Shown one piece after another: positions 25,208 through 33,154 of a stretch of 64,000 nucleotides of DNA (position 1 is its first letter; every line of letters begins with the position of its first letter). Position numbers and translations under genes: made by a program. Under the pieces are notes generated by a model. It did no database searches. It had not been told where the DNA came from and was given only the letters and a program-made list of their open reading frames with translations. Origin of the DNA: Polyangiaceae bacterium (GTDB lineage Bacteria; Myxococcota_A; Polyangia; Polyangiales; Polyangiaceae); assembly GCA_041389725.1 (NCBI GenBank), contig JAWKRG010000004.1, positions 248,001 through 312,000 of the forward strand, given 5' to 3'.

Positions 25208-26163
25208 AACGAGGCGCGTTGATCGTTGCGTTGTTCGCCTTCGCGTGCAGCGATGCTGCGGAAGAGTCGAGTCAGGGATCCGCGGGCAGCGCGGGCATGA
25301 ACGACGGCGGGAATAGCGGCGGAAGTGGGGGAATCGCGGGCAACAGCGGGTTCCCGGACGGCGGCGCCGCAGGAAGCAGTGCCGGGGCGGCGGGCAGCGC
25401 GGGCGCGAGTGGAAGCGCGGGCGCGAGTGGAAGCGTCGGTGCGGGCGGAAGCGCGGGCGCGACGGGCACGGGCGGCGTAGCCTCCGATGTGTGCGCGGGT
25501 CACGCGGACGGCAAGTACTGCGCTGGCGTGGTCGGAGGCACCGCGAATCACTTGTACACATGCAGTGCCGATGCGACCAGTGCCGACAAGGCGTGCGCCA
25601 ACGGCTGCTTCAAGGCCGACGGCGACGACGCTTGCGCCAGCAAGTGTTGTATCGGCAAGCCGCCCGGGACGATTCCCTTCAACGGCCAATGGAACGCCTG
25701 CCCCTACAGCTCGTCGGTGAGCAGTCGCGATCACATGGGCGTGGACTACACCAGCAAGAAGGGCACGCCGATCCCGGCGAGCATGGACGGAACGGTGTGG
25801 CACATCCGCAACAACGGCGATCCGAACTGCTACAACGGCGGCTGCTCGTCAGCGTGTCTAGCCAGCGGTAACCGCATCGTGCTCAAGGCGGCGTGCGGGG
25901 ATCCGCTCAAGCCCGGTAACGATCTGTTCCTGCTCTATCACCACATCAACGGCGTGGCGAAGGGCATCAAGGTGGGCAGCAAGGTGGCGCGCGGCACGAA
26001 CATCGCTACCGTGGGCGACTCGGGCTGCGCGACGGGCCCGCACATCCACTTCCAGGTCGCGTCGCATCCCAAGGGCAAGTACAAGCAAGGCAGCTTGCCG
26101 GACTTCTGGAGCTGCAGCACGGCGAAGAACCCGACGACGCGGCTGTGCAGCACGCTGAACTGA
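25204..26163 (+). CDS. M23 (LytM-type) metallopeptidase lipoprotein
   Basis: A 319-aa product from ATG 25204 (GGAGG at 9 nt). The signal peptide ends at FAFAC. A Gly/Ser/Ala linker (about 80 residues) leads to a Cys-rich segment (CAGHADGKYCAGVVGG...CSADA...CANGCFKADGDDACASKCC) and then an M23 peptidase domain with zinc motifs H177-x3-D181 (HMGVDY) and H280-x-H282 (GPHIHFQV). Both motifs are intact, so it should be an active peptidoglycan endopeptidase or a lysostaphin-like enzyme anchored at the envelope. It is translationally coupled to the repeat ORF and so to the TetR gene. Its last 29 bases are duplicated downstream. Confidence 0.88.
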   Translation: MKRGALIVALFAFACSDAAEESSQGSAGSAGMNDGGNSGGSGGIAGNSGFPDGGAAGSSAGAAGSAGASGSAGASGSVGAGGSAGATGTGGVASDVCAGHADGKYCAGVVGGTANHLYTCSADATSADKACANGCFKADGDDACASKCCIGKPPGTIPFNGQWNACPYSSSVSSRDHMGVDYTSKKGTPIPASMDGTVWHIRNNGDPNCYNGGCSSACLASGNRIVLKAACGDPLKPGNDLFLLYHHINGVAKGIKVGSKVARGTNIATVGDSGCATGPHIHFQVASHPKGKYKQGSLPDFWSCSTAKNPTTRLCSTLN

Positions 26164-26190
26164 CGACGCGACTGTGCAGCGCGCTGAATT
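26133..26190 (+). repeat. 29-bp duplication across the M23 gene's stop codon
   Basis: 26133-26161 (GACGACGCGGCTGTGCAGCA...) is repeated at 26162-26190 with three mismatches. The copies lie head to tail, and the real stop (26161-26163) is at their junction. Confidence 0.9.
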
Positions 26191-26194
26191 GACC

Positions 26195-27112
26195 TCAGTT
26201 GCCGCCGAAGAGTTGCGCTGCATTGACCTCCACGGCGAAGCCGCCGGAGATCTGTGGCCCGGAGGTCGCGGCGAGATCCCAGACCGCGAACCATTGCGTG
26301 TACTGAGACACGGTGGTCGGGGTCACGCCCACCTTGTCATAGCCGATGAAGTCCTCGACCACCTGGCTGGTGCTCGGGCCAAAGTACTTGTGCAACGGGT
26401 TGGTGCCCGATCCGCCCGCGCTACCGAACTGATACTCACCGCTGAGGGTTTCCCAGATGATGAACTTGCCGCCCGCGCCGGTCTCGAAGGGGACCTCGCC
26501 GTGCACCACCCAACGCAGCCCTACGGTGTCGTTCTTCGGTGCGGGCGGGCAGAGGAACGACACCGTCCCGCTATAGGTCGCGAAGGAACACTTCGTCTGG
26601 AGCGTCGGCGGGAAGAAGCCGCCGTAGTTCTGGCAGATCATATCCGAGTCGGCCGCTGTGAACGAAACCGACTTGCCGCAGGGCGTGAAGCCCGTCATCC
26701 CCGCTTGGGACAAATCCTTGCCGATGCAACCGGCGTCGGAGAAGCAATCCGAGTCGTCGCAGTCACTGTAGGCGTCGCCATCGTCGTCCTGGTTGTTGCT
26801 ACAGTTCTCGACGCCGGTCCCGCCACCCGTGCCGCCCGACGCGCCACCGCTGGCGCCAGTGCCCGCAGTTGCGCCGCTGCCCGCAGTCGCTCCGCTGCCC
26901 GCAGTCGCACCGCTGCCTGCAGTCGCGCCGCTACCCGCAAACGCACCGAGGGCGCCGCTACCCGCAGTCGCGCCGCTGCCGCCCGCTCCCGAACCGCCCG
27001 CGCCGGCTGACGCGCCGGTTCCCCCGCCGCCTCCGCTTCCGCTCGAGCAGCCCAGGGCAATGCAGCCAAGGGCGAACGAGGACGCCGCCCAAATCCGTCG
27101 AGTCGTTCCCAT
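26195..27112 (-). CDS. Lipoprotein with Gly/Ala/Ser linker and EF-hand-like Asp cluster
   Basis: A 305-aa product from ATG 27112. The signal peptide ends in the lipobox LGC. A long GSGATAGSGATAG linker (partly a tandem repeat) follows, then CSNNQDDDGDAYSDCDDSDC, an Asp-rich segment like thrombospondin type 3 or MYXO-CTERM-associated calcium repeats. The C-terminal roughly 190 residues are beta-rich with a few Cys and no known motif. Calcium binding is plausible from the DxDxDx spacing (inference). It is downstream of the V4R-like gene on the same strand. Confidence 0.75.
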   Translation of the reverse strand: MGTTRRIWAASSFALGCIALGCSSGSGGGGGTGASAGAGGSGAGGSGATAGSGALGAFAGSGATAGSGATAGSGATAGSGATAGTGASGGASGGTGGGTGVENCSNNQDDDGDAYSDCDDSDCFSDAGCIGKDLSQAGMTGFTPCGKSVSFTAADSDMICQNYGGFFPPTLQTKCSFATYSGTVSFLCPPAPKNDTVGLRWVVHGEVPFETGAGGKFIIWETLSGEYQFGSAGGSGTNPLHKYFGPSTSQVVEDFIGYDKVGVTPTTVSQYTQWFAVWDLAATSGPQISGGFAVEVNAAQLFGGN

Positions 27113-27147
27113 CACGCGGCATTCGTTGCGACCGCGAGGGGAAGCGT

Positions 27148-27729
27148 TCACTTCGTCCGCTGAAGGCGCCAGCTGCAGCAGAATTCGTGATACCGCGCGC
27201 CGTCGCCCATGAAGGCCGTCTGTCGGGCGCCGGGCAGGACTTCCAGGCCCAGGGACTCCATCGTCGCGATCATCCAGCCCTCCATCAGTTGACAGTGCAG
27301 GCGAGTCATCTCGGGGAAGTCGTAGATCCGCAGCACGGTGGACTCGGGCTGCCACTCCACGGCCTCCATGCGCCCCGCGTTGCGGTAGTAGCTGGGCCAC
27401 ACTAGCTTGGAAGCGCGGATCAGCCGCTCTGGGCTGGCAATGGCGAGATAAATCTTGAGCACCGTTCCCAGGTCCCGCTTGCCAGCGACGCTGCCAAGCT
27501 CGTGACAGACGGACTTGCCAGGTCGAGTCAGCTCTTGCTCTGCCGCGGCCAAGAAGCGCGTGAAGCCGACGTAGGGGTACCACCCCAACTTGGAGATCCG
27601 TCGCTCGAAGATCGCCTGGGTGTCGGACCCCGCGCTCTCGACGATGCGGTCGAGTTGCTCCTGACCGTCCACGTCGATGACGTGACGGATCAAGCCGAGA
27701 AAGGCTCGGCCGCTGACCAGGGTGCGCAT
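27148..27729 (-). CDS. TIGR02265/DUF2378-like (V4R-related) protein
   Basis: A 193-aa soluble product from ATG 27729 (the GTG at 27732 is the alternative). The pattern LGWYPYVGFTRFLAAAEQEL, LIRASKLVWPSYYRNAGRM and the C-terminal ARYHEFCCSW resembles the Myxococcus-paralogous TIGR02265 family, which is distantly related to V4R and heme-NO-binding folds. The assignment is by pattern, not by search. It would be a small cytoplasmic ligand-binding or signalling protein. It precedes the lipoprotein at 27112 with a 35-nt gap. Confidence 0.6.
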   Translation of the reverse strand: MRTLVSGRAFLGLIRHVIDVDGQEQLDRIVESAGSDTQAIFERRISKLGWYPYVGFTRFLAAAEQELTRPGKSVCHELGSVAGKRDLGTVLKIYLAIASPERLIRASKLVWPSYYRNAGRMEAVEWQPESTVLRIYDFPEMTRLHCQLMEGWMIATMESLGLEVLPGARQTAFMGDGARYHEFCCSWRLQRTK

Positions 27730-27822
27730 CACCGGTTCTTATAGCGCGAAGCGGGCGGCGATGAAGCCCCACAGGTCAAGTGGCGATGTGACGACGCGGC
27801 AGCTCTGGTCTCGAGCTGCGCG

Positions 27823-28041
27823 CTAGCGGAACCGAGGTCGGCGGCGCGTGCTGGGCTCGCTCTCCACCGCGTCGTCGATCGCGGCCCAGTAGCTCACGGC
27901 GCGATTGGCGATGTGGCGCGCCGACTCCAAGCTGCCCTCGATGCTGCCGACGACCCTCACGGCGCCTTCGCTGCTCTCCCGGCGCACGCGTAGTCGGTAG
28001 CGCCCCGGGCCGACATGCTCCAGGTCAATGAGGGTTCGCAT
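27823..28041 (-). CDS. Small hypothetical protein (72 aa)
   Basis: ATG 28041 follows GAGG at about 7 nt. The product (MRTLIDLEHVGPGRYRLRVR...) has a short beta-hairpin-like N-terminus, a helix (SLESARHIANRAVSYWAAIDDAV) and a basic tail (RRRPRFR). No family is recognised. It is divergent from the exported protein gene at 28190, with a roughly 150-bp gap. Confidence 0.55.
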   Translation of the reverse strand: MRTLIDLEHVGPGRYRLRVRRESSEGAVRVVGSIEGSLESARHIANRAVSYWAAIDDAVESEPSTRRRPRFR

Positions 28042-28189
28042 GGTGCTGCCTCGGTCGCTCGCCGGGGCCAGTTGCGCTGCAATTTGTTTCGCATTGCAGG
28101 CGGTCTCCCGCGCAGACGGTTTCGCGCGCAAAGGGTTCGCACACGATCGGTTTCGCATCGCAGCGCTCGTCGAGGCTAGAGTGTCCGTG

Positions 28190-28903
28190 ATGTCGCGGGG
28201 CTCGATTGCCGCGGGCCTGCTTCTCGCGTCGATGTCCTGGGTGAGTCAATCCCCGGCGCAGAAGCGCGGCTGCGACAACTCGCCAGACCCGTGCACGCCC
28301 GTGCGCGACTTCGATGACGTGAAAGGTTGGATCATGGAGCAGGGGTTCGACCTGCGAGGGGCCTACGTGAAGCGCGAGCACGTGAGCGCCTGGGAGCTGG
28401 GGGGCGCGGCGGTGATCGGCTTCCACCACGTCAGCCACTTCGTGGCGACCGACAACGAGCGCGGCTTCGCGCGCATGATGACGATACAACCGGCTCTGGT
28501 CCTCACGGCCCTGCTCGGGCCGAGCGACGCGATCTTGGGAAACGAGCAGGGCCTCGACTTGCGGGTTCAGGTGCATCGGGTGTTGCCTGACGAAGGCGAC
28601 CCCGGCACCGCATACGAGCTCTTGCTAGATCCGAAGTTCGCCGTTTCCTTCGCACGCTGGCGCACCAATGCGCTGGTCGGCAGCTTTCTGCCCTACGTTG
28701 GCGTGGAGAAGCGGCCCGATGCCGCGCTGGCGCTCAGCTTCGGCTGGAGCCTCTACCCCTTCGCCTACTTGCTCACAGATCATCTGATCTTGGACGTGAA
28801 TCCCTTCACCGCCGGCATACGTGCTCCCTTCGACGGCGAACACGTGTCGGCCCAGCTGGTCGCGCAAGTGGGCTTGCACCTCGCGACGAAGATCAGTCGC
28901 TGA
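28190..28903 (+). CDS. Exported protein, possible outer-membrane barrel
   Basis: A 237-aa product from ATG 28190 with a signal peptide (GSIAAGLLLASMSWVSQSPAQ). The mature part has alternating hydrophobic strands (FARMMTIQPALVLTALLG, ALALSFGWSLYPFAYLL) and ends in VGLHLATKISR. This could be a small beta-barrel or a periplasmic protein; the sequence alone does not decide. No family is recognised. Confidence 0.65.
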   Translation: MSRGSIAAGLLLASMSWVSQSPAQKRGCDNSPDPCTPVRDFDDVKGWIMEQGFDLRGAYVKREHVSAWELGGAAVIGFHHVSHFVATDNERGFARMMTIQPALVLTALLGPSDAILGNEQGLDLRVQVHRVLPDEGDPGTAYELLLDPKFAVSFARWRTNALVGSFLPYVGVEKRPDAALALSFGWSLYPFAYLLTDHLILDVNPFTAGIRAPFDGEHVSAQLVAQVGLHLATKISR

Positions 28904-28994
28904 TTCTGCTGCGCACTCCGCATCCGTCTTCGGCGACTTGGCCGCTTGTGGCTGGCCGTGGCGCATCCGGCGTCGCTGGCGTATTCTCACATTC

Positions 28995-30572
28995 ATGCGC
29001 TTCGCCTCGTGGGGATTGGGATTCGTGTTCGCGGCCGGGGCGACGGTCGGGTGCAGCTCTCTCATCGGGTTGGGGGACTTCGAAGACTGCGAAGGAAGCA
29101 GCTGCGGCGCCGCCGATGGCGGTGGCGGCGCGAGTGGCAGCGGCGGTGCGGCTGGTGGAGGTGGCAGTAGCGGGACCGGCGGCACGGCCGGTGGAGGTGG
29201 CGGCAGCGGTGGTGGTCCGGCGACGGGTTGCGTGCCGGCGGACAACGGTGGCGATGCGGTCGGTAGCGGCTGCGGTTTGTTCGTGGATGGTGACGCCGGC
29301 TCCGACGGTAACGGCGATGGCAGCGCGACGGCGCCTTTCAAGACCATCGGCAAAGCGCTAGGCGCTGCGCAGGGCAAGCCCGTCTATGTTTGCAATGCCA
29401 AGACGCCCTATGACGAAGCCGTGGTGATCGGAGCGTCCGTCACGCTCTACGGCGGACTCGATTGCAGCGATTGGACCTACGCGAGCGGCACGCCGACAGA
29501 GCTGACCGCGCCCACGGATGCGATCCCGTTGCGAGTGCAAGGCGCGACTACCACTGCCGAGGTCGTGGACTTTGCCGTCACCGCCAAGAACGCCACTCAA
29601 GCAGGCGGCAACTCCGTGGCGCTCTTCGTTCAAGAGGCGACGCTGAAACTGACTCGCAGCAAGCTCACCGCCGGCGATGGATTCGCAGGGATGGCGGGGC
29701 AAGATGGCAAGACGCAGACGAGGGCGCCCGACGGCGACGATGGCGTCGTGAGTGCCGGGGGCGCCGGCGGCACTCAGACTTGCGGCACCACGCAACGCAT
29801 TGGTGGCAAGGGCGGTCCGGGAGGACTCGCGGCAGGTGCAAATCCGTCTGGCGGTAGCGGTGAAGCCGGGGATAACGGATCTGGAGGCACCCTCGGAACA
29901 GGTCAGCCTCTGGCCAGCGGTGGTGTCTGTAAGAACGGAGGCAACGGCGGGCCCGGAACTCCCGGCGCCGGCGGGAGCGGAGCGCCGGCGAGTGGCGGTG
30001 ATGTGACCGGTGCTGGATTCGTGGGCGCGTCTGGCCAAGATGGGAAAGCCGGTACGCCGGGCAAGTCTGGCGGCGGAGGCGGCGGCTCCAAAGGCGTTTC
30101 ACCAACCAACGGTCGAGGCGGGGGCGGAGGCGGCGCGGGTGGTTGCGCTGGAAACATTGGGCTGGCGGGCGGCGCCGGCGGATCGAGCATCGCGCTGCTC
30201 GCACTGAACGCGACCATCACTGTGGACTCGGTGCAGCTCGTGGTTGGCTCTGGCGCCAGCGGCGGCAAAGGCGGCAACGGAGCGGCGGGACAGCAGGGCG
30301 GCTTCAACGGTGTAGGCGCTGCCGCTTCGGGTAGCGCTTCCAAGGGCTGCAACGGTGGCGATGGTGGCGGCGGCGGCGCTTCGGGATCGGGTGGCGGTGG
30401 CGCTGGTGGCCAAGCCGTGGGCGTTTTGACGAAAGGCTCGACGGTAGCGGGCACGCCCACGGTGGATCTGAGCAAAGCGACTGCCGGCACCGGCGGCCTA
30501 GGCGGCACCGGCGGCGCAGGCAGCGGCGGCCAAGGCGCCGACGGCAAGGTGCTCGACAAGCTGTCGATTTGA
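28995..30572 (+). CDS. Lipoprotein with DUF1565-like beta-helix and long Gly-rich region
   Basis: A 525-aa product from ATG 28995 whose signal peptide ends in the lipobox VGC. A short Gly-rich linker leads to a segment of the DUF1565/pectate-lyase-like type (GSATAPFKTIGKALGAAQ, VTLYGGLDCSDW), which usually opens a parallel beta-helix. From about residue 230 onward it is strongly Gly-rich (GGNGGPGTPGAGGSG), resembling PE_PGRS-like low-complexity coats. This plan is common in Polyangiales surface lipoproteins. No catalytic residues are visible. Its 3' end is duplicated downstream. Confidence 0.78.
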   Translation: MRFASWGLGFVFAAGATVGCSSLIGLGDFEDCEGSSCGAADGGGGASGSGGAAGGGGSSGTGGTAGGGGGSGGGPATGCVPADNGGDAVGSGCGLFVDGDAGSDGNGDGSATAPFKTIGKALGAAQGKPVYVCNAKTPYDEAVVIGASVTLYGGLDCSDWTYASGTPTELTAPTDAIPLRVQGATTTAEVVDFAVTAKNATQAGGNSVALFVQEATLKLTRSKLTAGDGFAGMAGQDGKTQTRAPDGDDGVVSAGGAGGTQTCGTTQRIGGKGGPGGLAAGANPSGGSGEAGDNGSGGTLGTGQPLASGGVCKNGGNGGPGTPGAGGSGAPASGGDVTGAGFVGASGQDGKAGTPGKSGGGGGGSKGVSPTNGRGGGGGGAGGCAGNIGLAGGAGGSSIALLALNATITVDSVQLVVGSGASGGKGGNGAAGQQGGFNGVGAAASGSASKGCNGGDGGGGGASGSGGGGAGGQAVGVLTKGSTVAGTPTVDLSKATAGTGGLGGTGGAGSGGQGADGKVLDKLSI

Positions 30573-30613
30573 TCGGCGAAGCGGAAGTCCTCGACAAGCT
30601 GTCGATTTGATCG
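30552..30613 (+). repeat. Duplicated 3' end with hairpin TCGACA-AGC-TGTCGA
   Basis: CTCGACAAGCTGTCGATTTGATCG at 30552-30575, containing the stop codon of the preceding gene, recurs identically at 30590-30613 (period 38 bp). Each copy can form a 6-bp stem with a 3-base loop. A third, degraded copy may follow (CTGGACGAG). Confidence 0.85.
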
Positions 30614-30707
30614 CCGACGGTAAAGCGCTGGACGAGCCTTTCGCTCTGGTCGATTGGCCTGCACGTGCGGCGCCGCTACTCGAGTTGCAAGCTGCTCGGC
30701 GAGCAAC

Positions 30708-31748
30708 TCAAAGTCGCGCAACGAAGTCAGTGACGGCGTCGGTCCATTCTTGCGGCTGATCTTCGGGAGGAAAGTGGCCGGCGCGCTCGAGCAGGACCAC
30801 CTGGTGAATTGGCAACAGCGACTGCCATCGCGCCAAGAATCCCGCGCGGTAGCCGTTGTCGTGCATGCCATACAAAAGCAGCGCCGGAATGTGCGCCAGG
30901 CTGCGACCCACATCTCGCTCCAAGGTGGCTAGGTGGCGGTCGTCACCACGCAGGGAAGCCAGTACGTCCGCCAAGTGCGCGCGCACGGATCGGCGCGCCA
31001 GCGGTGCTGCGATGGCTCGTCGCTCTTCGAGGGAGAAGCGACCGTTGCGGCGACTGAAGCGTGCGGTGATCCAGCCCAAGAGACCGCTCTGCACACCAAA
31101 CCAAGCGAAGAACCGACTGCTCACCAACCGGGCGATCTTGCCGAGCTTGCCGGGGCTGCCGAGGAGTGGCCACGCGAAGGAATTCGTGATCACCAACCCA
31201 CGGACACGCGCTGGATCGGCGAGGGCTGCGCCAATCGCCATCGGCCCGGCGGTGGCGTGCATGACCACGACCAGGTTGCGCAGCCCGAGGCGCTCGATGA
31301 ACGCGGCGATCAGGCGCGCGCCCACAGAAAACGCATGGCCGCCCGACAGTGGGGCCGTGGAGTCTCCGAAGCCAGGCAAGTCCAGGGCAATCACGCGATG
31401 GGTGCGTCGAAGCTCCGCGATGGGAGCGCGCCACAAGTAGCTCCAGGTGGGCGTGCCGTGCACCAGCAACAGCGTTGGCGCATCGACGCTTCCGTCGAGC
31501 GGGCGCTCGTCGACGTAAGAGATCGTGGCGTCGCCCAACGAAAGCCGTCGCCGGGCGAAGGGGAACCCGGCGGGCGAATGTGGCGCGAGCGCAAGCGGGC
31601 TCGACGGCGTGGGAAGCGGATTCGACGTCGCTGCGAGTGGGCTCGACGGCGCGGCGAGCGGATTCGACGTTGCTGCGAGCGGGCTCGACGTCGCGGCGCG
31701 GGGGTTTTGGGTCAAAGGCGCGCTGATGGATGATGTGTTGACGAACAT
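30708..31748 (-). CDS. Alpha/beta hydrolase, haloalkane-dehalogenase-like, nucleophile missing
   Basis: A 346-aa product from ATG 31748 (GGAGG at about 8 nt). After a repetitive N-terminal region (SPLAATSNPLAAPSS) the fold is clear: VHGTPTWSYLWR oxyanion region, LDLPGFGDS, and C-terminal GHFPPED with His325. At the nucleophile elbow, where relatives have H-D-W-G or G-H-S-x-G, this protein has VVMHATAGP, so position 165 is Ala and no Asp or Ser is available. Either the chemistry is lost or the neighbouring Thr166 substitutes. It is divergent from an ECF sigma factor, a frequent partner of such hydrolases (inference). Confidence 0.85.
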   Translation of the reverse strand: MFVNTSSISAPLTQNPRAATSSPLAATSNPLAAPSSPLAATSNPLPTPSSPLALAPHSPAGFPFARRRLSLGDATISYVDERPLDGSVDAPTLLLVHGTPTWSYLWRAPIAELRRTHRVIALDLPGFGDSTAPLSGGHAFSVGARLIAAFIERLGLRNLVVVMHATAGPMAIGAALADPARVRGLVITNSFAWPLLGSPGKLGKIARLVSSRFFAWFGVQSGLLGWITARFSRRNGRFSLEERRAIAAPLARRSVRAHLADVLASLRGDDRHLATLERDVGRSLAHIPALLLYGMHDNGYRAGFLARWQSLLPIHQVVLLERAGHFPPEDQPQEWTDAVTDFVARL

Positions 31749-31796
31749 GAGTGATACCTCCAGCCTTGAGACGGAGGGCGCGGACCGGGTGTGACC

Positions 31797-31876
31797 GGTC
31801 ACACTTGCAGCGCACGAGGCGTCAAAGATCCATGACGGTCACACTTGCAGCGCAGCAGGCGTCAAAGATCCATGAC
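31797..31876. repeat. 40-bp tandem duplication covering the sigma-factor start codon
   Basis: 31797-31836 and 31837-31876 are copies with two mismatches (GGTCACACTTGCAGCGCA... to ...GATCCATGAC). The duplication places a second ATG at 31832, which opens a 17-codon out-of-frame peptide ending inside the sigma-factor gene. Confidence 0.9.
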
Positions 31877-32717
31877 CGACGATGAACTAGCGGAGTACGC
31901 CCGGCGCGCGATCGATGGCGAGCGCGAAGCCCTCGAAGCGCTGGTGCGGCGCATTCAGGATCCGATCTACGGCTTGGCGTTGCGCATGCTCGGCAATCTG
32001 GAGGACGCCCACGACGCATCCCAAGAGGCACTGATCCGAGTCGTGACCCGCCTCGGCACTTTCCGCGGGGACAGTCGCTTCACCACCTGGGTCTATCGCA
32101 TTGCGGCCAACACCATCACCGATCTGCTCCGCAAGCGCGCGCGCCGGCTGGACTTCGAGCAGCTCGCCGCACAGCTCGGGCAGCCAGCTCCGGACGCTTC
32201 CGAACCACCGCGGGCCGATGCGAGCGTGCTGGCCAAGGAAGTGTATCTCGGCTGCGCCTTGGGGCTGCTCGCGTGTCTCGACGACGATCAGCGCCTGGCC
32301 TTCGTGCTGGGCGAAGTGATGGAGCTGGATCACGCCGAAGCCAGCGCGGTGCAAGCCATCAGCGAGGCCGCGCATCGCAAGCGTCTGTCCCGCGCCCGCG
32401 CGGCGCTTCGCGCCTTTCTGCAACCGCGATGCTCCATCGTGAACTCCGACGCGCCCTGTCGCTGTGCGCACCAAGTGCCCCTGAACCTGGCGCTCGGGCG
32501 CCTACGTCCCGACGCGCTTCGGCTCGCGCCCCATCCGTGTTCCGCCGGCGCAGAGCTGCTGCTCGATCCGAAGATCCGCGCGCGCGCCCTCGCCGCCGTG
32601 GATGGCGTGGAAAAGCTCCTCGACGCCCTCGAGCTCCTACGCCACCAACCCGACTACCTGGCGCCCCAAACATTGCGCCGCAGCATCAGCGACGTGCTCG
32701 CGAGTGGGAGCAGCTGA
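31872..32717 (+). CDS. ECF-type RNA polymerase sigma factor with Cys-motif C-terminal extension
   Basis: A 281-aa product from ATG 31872. Region 2 (about residues 5-75: NLEDAHDASQEALIRVVTRLGTFRGDSRFTTW) and region 4 (about 120-180) are recognisable. The extension carries CSIVNSDAPCRC, matching the conserved Cys pattern (C-G-L-V-N-x-x-x-P-C-R-C) of an ECF group with an extra C-terminal domain and no cognate anti-sigma. The divergent alpha/beta hydrolase fits the usual context. Autoregulation through the short duplicated intergenic region is possible but not visible as a -35/-10 pair. Confidence 0.88.
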   Translation: MTDDELAEYARRAIDGEREALEALVRRIQDPIYGLALRMLGNLEDAHDASQEALIRVVTRLGTFRGDSRFTTWVYRIAANTITDLLRKRARRLDFEQLAAQLGQPAPDASEPPRADASVLAKEVYLGCALGLLACLDDDQRLAFVLGEVMELDHAEASAVQAISEAAHRKRLSRARAALRAFLQPRCSIVNSDAPCRCAHQVPLNLALGRLRPDALRLAPHPCSAGAELLLDPKIRARALAAVDGVEKLLDALELLRHQPDYLAPQTLRRSISDVLASGSS

Positions 32718-32750
32718 GGCTGGGCGCACAGGCGCGCGTGCCGTCCAGGA

Positions 32751-33048
32751 TGCCAAGTACCGCTCCCGACACACCAACCCCCTGCATCGCGCCCCGCGCC
32801 TTCAGTCGAACAGCTTCGTCGCGCGCTCCACGGTCGCTGCGCGGCTGACCCACAGCTCCAAGGTCGGCAGATCCGCACACTTGCGAATGCGCCGCTCCAC
32901 CGCGCGCGACACGCGCAAGTCGCGTGCCTCTAGGACGCGAAGTATCGCGTTCACCGTCGCTTCCTCGCGCCCCTTCTCGCGTCCTTCTTCGCGTCCCGCC
33001 TTGCTCGCGTTCTCCTTCAGCCTTCGCAGGAACTCGCTACTGGGTTCG
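32751..33048 (-). pseudogene. C-terminal fragment of an Rpn-like PD-(D/E)XK family gene
   Basis: Reading leftward from about 33047 to the TGA at 32802-32804 gives EPSSEFLRRLKENASKAGREEG... ending in LELWVSRAATVERATKLFD, identical in plan to the end of the copy at 36630-37577 but with no upstream part. Its 3' flank (32751-32801) carries a half palindrome (TGCCAAGTACCGCTCC) and the CACACCAACCCCCTGCATCG segment also found behind the other copies. The break is sharp at GAACCCAGTAGC. Confidence 0.75.
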
Positions 33049-33154
33049 TTGGGCCTCGCACCCGTGGGATCCCCGAAAGACCGATCGAGAAAGTAGTCGC
33101 TGACCCCGCCACACCGCCGGCGCTCCCGGCGCCATCACGACCGCCGGGCGATCC

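Noticed and set aside
32273..32848. Arg-rich frame overlapping the sigma-factor gene
   Set aside because: A composition shadow of the sigma factor; sigma region 2 and 4 motifs lie in the other frame.
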